A DNA stretch of 64,000 nt, taken from NCBI GenBank assembly GCA_964547645.1, contig CAZJOM010000005.1, forward strand, positions 1 through 64,000. Reading direction: 5' to 3'. The position numbers and the translations under genes are program-made. Below, piece by piece: positions 26,868 to 35,074 of the stretch; positions within the stretch are counted from its first letter, which is position 1; each line of letters starts with the position of its first letter. The notes beneath the pieces are model-generated. The model did not search any database. It was given only the letters and a program-made list of their open reading frames with translations, and was not told where the DNA came from. This stretch comes from SZUA-430 sp964547645. GTDB lineage: Bacteria; Pseudomonadota; Alphaproteobacteria; Micropepsales; Micropepsaceae.

Positions 26868-27472
26868 TCGAAGCTCGACGTGTCTATCTTGCCGGTCCAG
26901 AACATGATCGTCACTTGAACGATGCCGTCCTTTTCTTCAACGGGCGTGTATTCGGTGAGGATCTGCTTGCCGTTTTTCGTTTCGAGCAGGCGATAGGTGA
27001 TCGAGCCGTCGCGGTCGACGAAGCGGAAGAGATTCTTGCCATGGCGGACTTTGAGTTTTGTGAGGTCGCCTTCGCGGTAGAGACAGACGTCAAAGTCGGT
27101 GCAGGCGTCTTTCTTGAGGCTTACGATTAGCATGCGCACGCGGTTCTCATCGAAATAGACGCCAAAGTTCTCGGGCTCGTGAAAGCCCATGAAGACGACG
27201 GTGTCGCCGGCTTTGTTTGTTTGATTTGGCTTTCCGAGGATCCGTTCCACGTCAGCTGGCGTCATGCCGAGTTCGACCCCGCCGACACCGATGCCCTCGC
27301 GGATGAGAGTGATTTTCGAAGCTGTTGCCGGGTTTGAGGCCGGTGGTTGTGCCGGCGTCGCCGGGGGCTGCGCCACCGGTTGTTCAGCCGGCGATTTGGC
27401 CTTTGGTGCCGGGTCGGAACAGGCTGTTGCCCCAAGTGCCGCGACTATCGCCAGGGTTGTGCTAAGACGCAT
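26864..27472 (-). CDS. Hypothetical lipoprotein
   Basis: A 202-residue protein with a lipoprotein signal (MRLSTTLAIVAALGATAC, lipobox Cys18), a Pro/Ala-rich linker (about 20-50), and a soluble domain. That domain starts IGVGGVELGMTPADVERILGKP, a pattern seen in SmpA/OmlA-like and other small periplasmic domains (GMT..DV...LG.P). GGAGGGGC precedes the start. The exact role is unknown; an outer-membrane or periplasmic function is inferred from the signal. Confidence 0.7.
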   Translation of the reverse strand: MRLSTTLAIVAALGATACSDPAPKAKSPAEQPVAQPPATPAQPPASNPATASKITLIREGIGVGGVELGMTPADVERILGKPNQTNKAGDTVVFMGFHEPENFGVYFDENRVRMLIVSLKKDACTDFDVCLYREGDLTKLKVRHGKNLFRFVDRDGSITYRLLETKNGKQILTEYTPVEEKDGIVQVTIMFWTGKIDTSSFD

Positions 27473-27624
27473 GAACGTGCCCCTCCCTTTGGTGTTCGGG
27501 AGGATGCGGGATTGGACGACCTAACGGCAACCCTCCGGTCCGGATTTTTGGCGGAAACGTTCAGCGATTTGAACAGCTCAGGTAGTGGTCAAATTGGCGA
27601 TGCAACTTCTACTACGCTTTTGAA

Positions 27625-27639
27625 GAACCGTTCCCGAAC
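27625..27639 (-). promoter_or_regulatory. Possible second LexA box (GAAC-N7-GAAC)
   Basis: GAAC at 27625-27628 and 27636-27639 with seven bases between (CGTTCCC) fits the alphaproteobacterial LexA direct repeat on the minus strand. The spacer is not A/T-rich, unlike the copy at 3414, and no clear promoter overlaps it. recN, a common SOS gene, lies downstream beyond bamD. Confidence 0.35.
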
Positions 27640-27782
27640 CTCCCGACAACGGACAACGGACGAGAATTATTTGCGATTCCTGCAAACCGAAAGTTGCAGC
27701 CTGTGGTTGGTCTTTTTCCGCGGTCGCAGCGCAGAATCCGGCTTGTGCGCGCTAGCGGGCGGGGCACGCTTACGGTAAAGAC

Positions 27783-27830
27783 AAATGCCCGAACGGGCGC
27801 CTCCAAATTCGGGCGCCAGACGGGCGTTTT
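27783..27830 (+). terminator. Terminator-like hairpin upstream of bamD
   Basis: AAATGCCCG (27783-27791) can pair with CGGGCGTTT (27821-27829), enclosing an inner GGCGCC/GGCGCC stem. Four Ts end the structure. It would stop a plus-strand transcript before bamD. Confidence 0.45.
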
Positions 27831-27854
27831 GCTCCTCGAACCTAGTCGGTACCC

Positions 27855-28835
27855 ATGCCCTCATTTCGCTTGCGTTTGGTTCAAGCCGCCGCCGTTTTGA
27901 CGATTGCGATGCCGCTCGCGGCCTGCGCAGGGGATGATGATGCGCCCCGGCCGCGCGCCGAAGTTCGGGAGACCCCGGTCGAGCAACTCTATCAAGATGC
28001 GCTGGTGCAACTCGACAAGGCCAATTGGGTTCCTTGCGCCCAGTCCTTCGACGAGGTGGAGCGGCAGCATCCCTATTCGGTGTGGGCGCGGCGCGCGATC
28101 TTGATGTCGGCGTTTTGCTATTACCAAGCGAACAAGTACACGGATGCGATTCAGGCTTCCGACCGGTTCATCACGCTGCATCCTGGTAACAAGGATGCTC
28201 CGTATGCGTATTATCTGAAGGCCGTGTCGCTTTATGAGCAAATCGTCGACGTGGGCCGCGACCAGCGCCGTACGGAGCAGGCGATGGCGGCGCTGAGCGA
28301 TTTGATCCGGCGCTTTCCGCAGACCGACTATGCGCGCGATGCGCGATTGAAGCTCGACCTCACGCGCGATCACTTGGCGGGCAAGGAAATGGCGATCGGC
28401 CGCTATTACCTGAAGCGCGCCGAGCAGGTGGCGGCGATCGGCCGCTTCCGGAACGTGATCGAGAAGTACCAAACGACGAGCCACGTGCCCGAAGCGTTGC
28501 ACCGCTTGGTGGAAGCGTATCTGGCGCTGGGCGTCGTGAAGGAAGCGCGCGCGTCCGCCGCGGTGCTCGGCAATAACTATCCCGGTAGCGAGTGGTACGA
28601 AGATTCGTATGCGCTGATGCAGGAGTACGGCAAGAACGACGGCGGCGTGCCCGTGTCGAGCGTGCAGCTCGCGCAACCGACCGCAGCACCGGCGGCCGCT
28701 GCGCCGGCTGTCGCGGCTCCCGCCTCCACGAACGTGCCGGCGCCACCGGAGACGGACAAGAAGCCTGATGAAGGCAAGGCGAAGGACGAGAGCGAAAAGA
28801 AGGACGAGGGCGGCGGCTGGTTCAACTGGTTCTAA
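27855..28835 (+). CDS. bamD: Outer membrane assembly lipoprotein BamD
   Basis: A 326-residue lipoprotein of the BAM complex that inserts beta-barrel proteins. The signal peptide ends in the lipobox LAAC (Cys at residue 25). Tetratricopeptide repeats follow from about residue 40 to 240, with VEQLYQDALVQLDKANW, FDEVERQHPYSVWARRA and AIQASDRFITLHPGNKDAPYAYYLKA typical of BamD. The last 55 residues are Ala/Pro-rich then Lys/Glu-rich and end in the aromatic WFNWF. recN follows 49 bases later, as in many alphaproteobacteria. Confidence 0.93.
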   Translation: MPSFRLRLVQAAAVLTIAMPLAACAGDDDAPRPRAEVRETPVEQLYQDALVQLDKANWVPCAQSFDEVERQHPYSVWARRAILMSAFCYYQANKYTDAIQASDRFITLHPGNKDAPYAYYLKAVSLYEQIVDVGRDQRRTEQAMAALSDLIRRFPQTDYARDARLKLDLTRDHLAGKEMAIGRYYLKRAEQVAAIGRFRNVIEKYQTTSHVPEALHRLVEAYLALGVVKEARASAAVLGNNYPGSEWYEDSYALMQEYGKNDGGVPVSSVQLAQPTAAPAAAAPAVAAPASTNVPAPPETDKKPDEGKAKDESEKKDEGGGWFNWF

Positions 28836-28884
28836 GTTGTCGAGCCAGCCGTGACGATCTTGTGGTCAACAACGCAATGACACC

Positions 28885-30576
28885 ATGCTGACCTCACTGT
28901 CGATCCGCGATTTTGTGCTGATCGAGCGGTTGGATTTGGAATTTGCGCCGGGCTTGTGCGTGCTGACCGGTGAGACTGGCGCAGGCAAGTCGATACTCCT
29001 GGATGCATTGGGGCTGGCGACCGGCGGCCGGGCCGAGCGCGGGTTCATTCGTGCGGGCGGGGCACAGGCCTCTGTCACCGCGGTCTTCGATCCACCCACC
29101 AAACATCCGGCGCGCGCGGCGCTGTCTGGCAACGGTCTTGAGAGTGACGGGGCGCTGATCTTCCGGCGCTCGATCGCGAGCGACGGGCGCAGCCGCGCCT
29201 TCATCAACGATCAGCCGGTTTCGATCGGGCTTATGCGCGAGGCCGGCGCGATGCTGCTTGAGATCCATGGACAGCACGACGACCGCGGCCTGCTTGATGC
29301 GGCGGGGCATCGGAACTTGCTCGATGCGTTTGGCGGGCTCGACGACGAAGTCGCAGCGGTCGAGGGGGCGTGGCGTGCGCTGGCGGCAGCGGACGAAGCC
29401 GTGCGGGCGGAGAGCGAAACGCAAGCACGCGCGGCGCAGGACTTCGACTACCTGAAGCATATGAGCGAGGAGCTGCGTACGCTCGACGTTCGTGCCGGCG
29501 AAGAGGCGGAGCTCGCGAATGCGCGCGCGGTGATGATGGCGTCGGAGAAGATCTCCTCAGATCTGACCGAAGCCGTCGATGCGCTGTCGGGTCAGGGCGG
29601 GGTCGAGGCCCGGATGAACTTGGCGCTGCGCCGGTTGAGCCGGGCGCAGACTGTGGCGCAGGGGCGCCTCGATGCGGCGGTGGCGGCGCTCGATCGTGCA
29701 GTGATTGAGGCTGCCGAGGCGCGGCGCGCGGTAGAGTTGGCGGCGAAGGGATTGGCTTACGACGCGAACGCGCTGGAGAAGGCGGAGACGCGCCTCTTTG
29801 CGCTTAGAGCTGCGGCACGCAAGTACGGTGGTACATGCGATGGGCTGGCGGCGAAGAGGGCGGATGCGGAGGCGAAGCTGCAGGCTCTCGCTGGGGCGCA
29901 GTCGCGCGCGGCCGAGTTGGAGCGTTTGAAGGTGCAGGCGCGCAAAGCGTACGACAAAGCCGCTTCGGGGCTGTCGGCGGCGCGCGCGAAGGCCGCGGAG
30001 GCGTTGGATCAGCGTGTCGCGAAAGAGCTGGCGCCGCTGAAACTTGAGCATGCGCTGTTTCGGACGCAGATCGATCGTATCGATACGGCCGGGCCGTCGG
30101 GGCAGGATCGAGTCGAGTTCATGGTGGCGACGAATCCCGGTGCGCCGTTTGGTGGCTTGACGCGAATTGCGTCCGGCGGCGAGTTGGCGCGGTTCATCTT
30201 GGCGCTGAAGGTGGCGTTGGCAGCGGAAGGTTCCGCTTCGACGTTGATCTTTGACGAGGTCGACCGCGGTGTCGGCGGTGCGGTCGCGGACGCGGTCGGC
30301 GAGAGGCTGGCGCGGCTGGCGAAGGGCGAGCAAGTGCTGGTGGTGACGCACTCGCCCCAGGTTGCGGCGCGGGGCGTGCATCATTTGCGCGTGTCGAAGG
30401 CGATGGCGGCAGGTGCGATGTCGACGCGGGTCGAGCTGTTGGGCCCGCCCGGGCGGCGCGAAGAGATCGCGCGGATGTTGGCCGGGGCGAAGGTGACCGA
30501 CGAGGCGCGGGCGGCGGCCGACCAGCTGATTGGCGGCGCGGTGACACCGCTGGCGAAGCGGAAGCGGGCGACGTGA
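28885..30576 (+). CDS. recN: DNA repair protein RecN
   Basis: A 563-residue SMC-like ATPase acting in double-strand break repair. It starts MLTSLSIRDFVLIERLDLEF with Walker A GETGAGKSILLDALG near residue 30, a long coiled coil (about 160-370), and the C-terminal signature ASGGELARFILALK plus Walker B LIFDEVDRGVGG. Its stop overlaps the GTG of ligA, so the two are coupled. Confidence 0.94.
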   Translation: MLTSLSIRDFVLIERLDLEFAPGLCVLTGETGAGKSILLDALGLATGGRAERGFIRAGGAQASVTAVFDPPTKHPARAALSGNGLESDGALIFRRSIASDGRSRAFINDQPVSIGLMREAGAMLLEIHGQHDDRGLLDAAGHRNLLDAFGGLDDEVAAVEGAWRALAAADEAVRAESETQARAAQDFDYLKHMSEELRTLDVRAGEEAELANARAVMMASEKISSDLTEAVDALSGQGGVEARMNLALRRLSRAQTVAQGRLDAAVAALDRAVIEAAEARRAVELAAKGLAYDANALEKAETRLFALRAAARKYGGTCDGLAAKRADAEAKLQALAGAQSRAAELERLKVQARKAYDKAASGLSAARAKAAEALDQRVAKELAPLKLEHALFRTQIDRIDTAGPSGQDRVEFMVATNPGAPFGGLTRIASGGELARFILALKVALAAEGSASTLIFDEVDRGVGGAVADAVGERLARLAKGEQVLVVTHSPQVAARGVHHLRVSKAMAAGAMSTRVELLGPPGRREEIARMLAGAKVTDEARAAADQLIGGAVTPLAKRKRAT

Positions 30577-32672
30577 AGAAGCCTTCGCCGGTCACGAAGC
30601 TGACGGAAGCGGCCGCGGCGGAAGAACTTGAACGGCTCGCGCGCGAGATTGCGGAGCATGACAAGCGTTATCATGCGGAAGATGCGCCGACGATTTCGGA
30701 CGCCGACTACGACGCCCTAAAGAAACGCAATGCCGCGATCGAGGCGAAGTTTCCGCGGCTGATCCGTGCCGACAGCCCGTCACGGCGGGTGGGTTTCGCG
30801 GCGGTCGAGAAGTTCGGCAAGGTGAAGCACGGCGTGCCGATGCTCTCGCTCGACAATGCGTTCGACGATGAGGATGTCACCGGTTTTATAGACCGCATCC
30901 GGCGGTTCCTGAACCTGCCGGTGGACGAAGAGCTTGCGATTACTGCGGAGCCGAAGATCGACGGGCTGTCGGCGAGCTTACGGTATGAGGATGGAAGGCT
31001 CGTGCTTGGCGCGACACGCGGCGACGGGGCGGTCGGCGAGGATGTGACGGCGAACCTGCGCACGGTGAAGGACATTCCGCATACGCTGAAGGGCCGCGGG
31101 ATTCCGGAGCTTATCGAGGTACGCGGCGAGGTGTTCTTGAGCCATGCCGACTTCGCGAAGCTGAACAAGGATCAGGAAGCGCGCGAGGAGAAGACATTTG
31201 CCAATCCTCGCAATGCGGCGGCGGGGTCGCTGCGCCAGCTCGACGCGTCGATCACGGCGCGGCGGCCTTTGAGATTTTTCGCTTATACGTGGGGCGAAGT
31301 TTCGAGAGTTCCGGGCAAAACGCAAACCGAGGTGATCGAAGCGTTCGCGGATTGGGGTTTTCCGACGAATCCGGAAATGAAACGGTGCACAAGCGTTGAG
31401 GCGTTGTTGAAGTACTACGAGCGGATTGCCGGCAAGCGCGCGTCGCTGGGCTATGACATTGACGGGGTCGTCTACAAGGTCGATCGGTTGGATTGGCAGG
31501 GACGGTTGGGCTTTGTCAGCCGCGCGCCGCGTTGGGCGATCGCGCACAAGTTTCCGGCAGAGCAAGCGGAGACGGAGTTGCTCGGCATCGACATTCAGGT
31601 CGGGCGCACGGGGACGCTTACGCCGGTGGCGCGGCTGAAGCCGGTGACGGTCGGCGGCGTCGTAGTGACGAACGCCACGCTGCACAACGAAGACGAGATC
31701 GCGCGCAAGGATGTGCGGGTCGGCGACACTGTCGTGGTGCAACGAGCCGGCGATGTGATCCCGCAGATCGTGCGCGTGATCGAAGAGAAGCGACCGAAGG
31801 GCGCGAAGGCGTACAAGTTTCCCGACAAGTGTCCGGTCTGCGGCAGCCACGCGCTGCGCGAGGTTGACGAGTCCGGCGAAGAGTCGGTGGCGCGGCGGTG
31901 CACGGGCGGCTTGATCTGTCCGGCGCAGGCGGCGGAGCGGCTGAAGCACTTTGTGTCGCGAAATGCATTCGATATCGAGGGTTTTGGCTCGAAGCACGTC
32001 GATGCATTTCTGGCCGACAAGCTGATCTCGCACCCGTCCGACATCTTCCTGCTTGAGAAGAAATACGGGTCCGGCGAGAAGGCGATTGCGGCGCGCGAAG
32101 GGTGGGGGGCGCAATCGGCGGCGAAACTGTTCGCGGCGATCGAGGCGCGGCGAACGATTGCGCTGCACCGGTTTATCTTTGCGCTCGGCATCCGGCACGT
32201 TGGCGAGTCGACCGCGCGGGCGCTCGCACTGAACTATGGGTCGGCGAAGGCGTTCGTGGAGGCGATGACGGCGGCGGCGGACGAGACATCGACCGCATTT
32301 GCCGAACTGAATGCCATCGAAGGCATCGGCGACGTGGTGGCGAAGGCGATTGCCGAGTTTTTCGAGGAAGATCACAACCGAAAGGAAGTGACCCGGCTAC
32401 TCAATCTGCTCGAGATCGAAGACGCCGAGAAACCAAAGTCCGATACCGCCGTGTCCGGCAAAACAGTCGTGTTTACGGGCAGCCTCGAGAAGATGACCCG
32501 CAACGAGGCAAAGGCGCGCGCTGAGTCTTTAGGGGCGAAAGTCGCCGGCTCAGTCTCGGCAAAGACGGATCTGGTGGTCGCGGGGCCCGGCGCCAGATCG
32601 AAGCTGAAGGACGCCGAGAAGCACGGCGTGAAGGTAATCAGCGAGGACGAGTGGTTGAAGCTGATCGGATGA
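30573..32672 (+). CDS. ligA: NAD-dependent DNA ligase LigA
   Basis: A 699-residue replicative ligase. The adenylation motif with the nucleotidyl lysine is EPKIDGLS near residue 130; FANPRNAAAGSLRQLD, the OB fold, a four-Cys zinc site (CPVC then CTGGLICPA), helix-hairpin-helix repeats and a C-terminal BRCT domain (VSGKTVVFTGSLEKMTRNEAK) follow in order. Length and domains are complete. The start is GTG 30573 overlapping the recN stop. Confidence 0.96.
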   Translation: MKKPSPVTKLTEAAAAEELERLAREIAEHDKRYHAEDAPTISDADYDALKKRNAAIEAKFPRLIRADSPSRRVGFAAVEKFGKVKHGVPMLSLDNAFDDEDVTGFIDRIRRFLNLPVDEELAITAEPKIDGLSASLRYEDGRLVLGATRGDGAVGEDVTANLRTVKDIPHTLKGRGIPELIEVRGEVFLSHADFAKLNKDQEAREEKTFANPRNAAAGSLRQLDASITARRPLRFFAYTWGEVSRVPGKTQTEVIEAFADWGFPTNPEMKRCTSVEALLKYYERIAGKRASLGYDIDGVVYKVDRLDWQGRLGFVSRAPRWAIAHKFPAEQAETELLGIDIQVGRTGTLTPVARLKPVTVGGVVVTNATLHNEDEIARKDVRVGDTVVVQRAGDVIPQIVRVIEEKRPKGAKAYKFPDKCPVCGSHALREVDESGEESVARRCTGGLICPAQAAERLKHFVSRNAFDIEGFGSKHVDAFLADKLISHPSDIFLLEKKYGSGEKAIAAREGWGAQSAAKLFAAIEARRTIALHRFIFALGIRHVGESTARALALNYGSAKAFVEAMTAAADETSTAFAELNAIEGIGDVVAKAIAEFFEEDHNRKEVTRLLNLLEIEDAEKPKSDTAVSGKTVVFTGSLEKMTRNEAKARAESLGAKVAGSVSAKTDLVVAGPGARSKLKDAEKHGVKVISEDEWLKLIG

Positions 32673-32683
32673 TGCCGGTGCTC

Positions 32684-33289
32684 TTAGTGCACGATACCTG
32701 AAAGTACGGAAGCCATTGCGGCGCGCGCGTCGGCTCGCGCTTTGGCTTGATCACCGGCTCGCGCAATAGTGACAGCGGCTTCCGTCAACGCGCCGAGCAG
32801 GATCGGGGCGATGAGTTCCGGCGTGCCTTTGAGGCGGCCCTCTTTATGCAACACCGTCAGTGAGCCATACAGAAGGCCGTAGGCGTATTGCGCTTCAATC
32901 TCGCGCCAGGCCGTCGGGCCAAGAACGACAGGCGCGTCGACGAACGCCACGCGTTGAATGTCCGGCGCGGTCGTCACTTCGAGCATCGCTTCGATGCCCC
33001 GTCTCAATTGCACGGCGACGTCGCCCGAGGGGCGATCGCCAGAGGCCGCTACGACCGCTGCCATGATGTCCTGCTCCACGTTTTCGGCGACGGCGCGAAA
33101 CAGTGCGGCCTTGTCGGCGAAGTGGTGATAAACGGCGCCGGTCGTGACCCGCGCGGCTTTCGCAATTTCGCCCAAGGAGGCGTCGGCAAAACCGCGCTTG
33201 GCAAAGACCCGCCGCCCCGCGCGGACGAGGGCCGCCCGGGTTTGCTCCTTGTTGGTGCTGCGCCGCGAATTGTCGCTCATTTGTGCCAT
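32684..33289 (-). CDS. TetR-family transcriptional regulator
   Basis: A 201-residue regulator with an N-terminal TetR helix-turn-helix (GFADASLGEIAKAARVTTGAVYHHFADKAALF) and a C-terminal ligand domain. ATG 33289 was chosen; ATG 33280 and a TTG at 33307 are alternatives. It is divergent from the hydrolase at 33389, and a perfect palindrome between them overlaps the hydrolase promoter, so it probably represses that gene. The ligand is unknown. Confidence 0.88.
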   Translation of the reverse strand: MAQMSDNSRRSTNKEQTRAALVRAGRRVFAKRGFADASLGEIAKAARVTTGAVYHHFADKAALFRAVAENVEQDIMAAVVAASGDRPSGDVAVQLRRGIEAMLEVTTAPDIQRVAFVDAPVVLGPTAWREIEAQYAYGLLYGSLTVLHKEGRLKGTPELIAPILLGALTEAAVTIARAGDQAKARADARAAMASVLSGIVH

Positions 33290-33332
33290 CTGATGGCCCA
33301 GCGCCAATGCGAAGTCCAGCGTCGGTTACTCA

Positions 33333-33360
33333 TTGACATACTCATATTATGTAACATAAT
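33333..33360 (+). promoter_or_regulatory. Hydrolase promoter with overlapping TetR-type operator
   Basis: TTGACA (33333-33338) and CATAAT (33355-33360) at 16-base spacing form a good promoter for the plus-strand hydrolase. The 15-bp perfect palindrome ATTATGT-A-ACATAAT (33346-33360) covers the -10, a typical TetR operator position. Confidence 0.65.
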
Positions 33361-33388
33361 GCGATTATGTTTATGGAGGATTATCGCG

Positions 33389-34270
33389 ATGACGTTGTCG
33401 GAGCAAATTGCAGCGTTCGATAGACGCCGCTCGTTCGTCTCGACTGAGTTCGGCCGGATTGCGGTTGTCGACGTCGGCGGTGGGCCTGCGGCAGTCTTCT
33501 TGCACGGATTTCCCCTTCATTCGTTGCATTGGCGGGACGTTTTCGCCGCGCTGGGACAAGGACGGCGGCTGGTCGCGATCGATCTTTTGGGCTTGGGCCA
33601 CACCGAGGCGCTGCCGGGGCTTGATCTCAGCTTTCCCGAACAGGCGCGGATGATTTTGACGACGCTCGACCGCTTGGGCATTGCGGCTTTCGATCTGGTC
33701 GGGAACGACTCGGGCTGTGGCGTTGGGCAGCTTGTCGCGGCGATGGCGCCGGAACGGCTTCGGTCGCTGACGCTCACCAATGGCGACTGCCATGACAACT
33801 TTCCGCCGGAGGCCTTTGCCAATGCCTTTGCACTGGCTGGGAACGGGCTGCTCGCGAATACGATGGCATCGTTCGTCGACAACATCGAGTTGGCGCGGTC
33901 GCCCGGAGGCCTGGGCTCGACGTTCGAGTCGTGTTCCCATCTGACGGCCGAACTTGTCCGCGCGTATTTGGCGCCGCAATTCAAGACGGCCGAACGGCGT
34001 GCGCAATTCGATAGGTACGTTGCAGCGCTCAATACGAAATACACGCTTGCGATCGGCGACAAGCTGAGGGCGTTGATGGTGCCGACCCAAATGGTGTGGG
34101 GCACCGCGGACATCTTCTTTCCGCTCAAGTGGGCTTATTGGCTGAACGATACGATCCCTGGCGCGCGGCGGGTTGTCGAAGCCGAGGGTGGCAAGCTCTT
34201 CTACGCGGAAGAGAGGCCGGTGTGGTTCGCCGAGCAGCTCAATACATTTTGGACGAGCGTCAGCGCCTAG
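33389..34270 (+). CDS. Alpha/beta hydrolase, dehalogenase/epoxide hydrolase-like
   Basis: A 293-residue alpha/beta-hydrolase without a signal peptide. AVFLHGFPLHSLHWRDVFAAL carries the HG oxyanion motif, and the nucleophile elbow is GNDSG, where Asp is at the nucleophile position as in haloalkane dehalogenases and epoxide hydrolases. ATG 33389 has GGAGGA upstream; the frame is open 167 codons further back but that overlaps the divergent regulator. It shares CTAG with the convergent VOC gene. The substrate is unknown; a TetR-sensed xenobiotic is a guess. Confidence 0.8.
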   Translation: MTLSEQIAAFDRRRSFVSTEFGRIAVVDVGGGPAAVFLHGFPLHSLHWRDVFAALGQGRRLVAIDLLGLGHTEALPGLDLSFPEQARMILTTLDRLGIAAFDLVGNDSGCGVGQLVAAMAPERLRSLTLTNGDCHDNFPPEAFANAFALAGNGLLANTMASFVDNIELARSPGGLGSTFESCSHLTAELVRAYLAPQFKTAERRAQFDRYVAALNTKYTLAIGDKLRALMVPTQMVWGTADIFFPLKWAYWLNDTIPGARRVVEAEGGKLFYAEERPVWFAEQLNTFWTSVSA

Positions 34271-35067
34271 TCCTCGGCAAACTCGATGACCACGCCGTGG
34301 GCCGTGCTCGCGGGGATAACGATTCCGTGGCGGGTTTCGGTGTGCGGGACCTTCGCCATCGAGAGCATGGCGGCGGCGGCGTCCGGTTCGTTGACGCGGA
34401 TGCGAAGGGCGACGATGCCGTGTTTGGGGGCGCCCGCGAGCGCTTTGCCGAAGCGGCGCTCTGCGTCGGCGGGCGTGATCAGCGTGATTTGCGCGTTCGT
34501 GAGCGCGGCGGGGGCGAGCTGGCTTTGGGCGGTAGCGATGTCGTCGACTGCGATGACCACTTCGGCGATGCCGGTGGTGCCGCTAGGGTGGAGTTGCCAC
34601 TCGCGGCGCGCGCGGGTGAGTTCCGGGGTTTGGTGGGTACAGACGAACTGCATGGTCTCGACCAGATGCAGGCCTGGCATGTTGATGTTCCGGAAGCGAA
34701 CCATGTCGCGCTTACCGTCGAGTTCGAGCGGGCGGCTGAGGTCGTTTGGGGCTTCCGCATCGACACCCGCCGCGCGTAGGGCGGCATAGGTTTTGTCCGC
34801 ATCGTCGGCGCCGTATGCAATGGCGATGCCGCCTTCGCCGCGGGCCTTTACACGTTGCGCGAGGCGGCCTTCGGCACCGGATGCATCGACCACGCCCAGG
34901 AGCTCGATGTAGGTGTCGGGAAACATGATGCAGTGGTTGCCGGTGCCTTTGCCCTCATGCAAGCCGCGTGGCGTCAAGGTAAGGCCGAACCGGCGGTAGG
35001 TGGCCGCCGCCTCGTCGAGATTTTTGACTGCGATGACGACGTGGTCGAGGCGCGTGATGGGAGGCAT
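34267..35067 (-). CDS. VOC-superfamily (glyoxalase-like) protein
   Basis: A 266-residue protein starting PPITRLDHVVIAVKNLDEAAATYRRFGLTLTPRG after the Met, typical of the Glyoxalase_3-like group, with GNHCIMFPDTYIELLG following. A second VOC-like half begins at about residue 165 (TGIAEVVIAVDDIATAQ). Metal-ligand His and Glu positions are present in the first half. Enzymes of this fold include dioxygenases, isomerases and glyoxalases; the reaction here is not known. Confidence 0.8.
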   Translation of the reverse strand: MPPITRLDHVVIAVKNLDEAAATYRRFGLTLTPRGLHEGKGTGNHCIMFPDTYIELLGVVDASGAEGRLAQRVKARGEGGIAIAYGADDADKTYAALRAAGVDAEAPNDLSRPLELDGKRDMVRFRNINMPGLHLVETMQFVCTHQTPELTRARREWQLHPSGTTGIAEVVIAVDDIATAQSQLAPAALTNAQITLITPADAERRFGKALAGAPKHGIVALRIRVNEPDAAAAMLSMAKVPHTETRHGIVIPASTAHGVVIEFAED

Positions 35068-35074
35068 CGTGTTG

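Larger units (their letters stand above)
27473..27854. other. Intergenic region before bamD
   Basis: These 382 bases hold no supported protein gene. They contain a GAAC-N7-GAAC motif (27625-27639), a short tandem GACAACG repeat (27645-27658) and a strong terminator-like hairpin (27783-27830). A short untranslated transcript is possible between the last two. Confidence 0.5.

Noticed and set aside
32888..33388. N-terminal extension of the hydrolase at 33389
   Set aside because: It runs antisense through the TetR gene and past its operator; the ribosome-binding site and family start support 33389.
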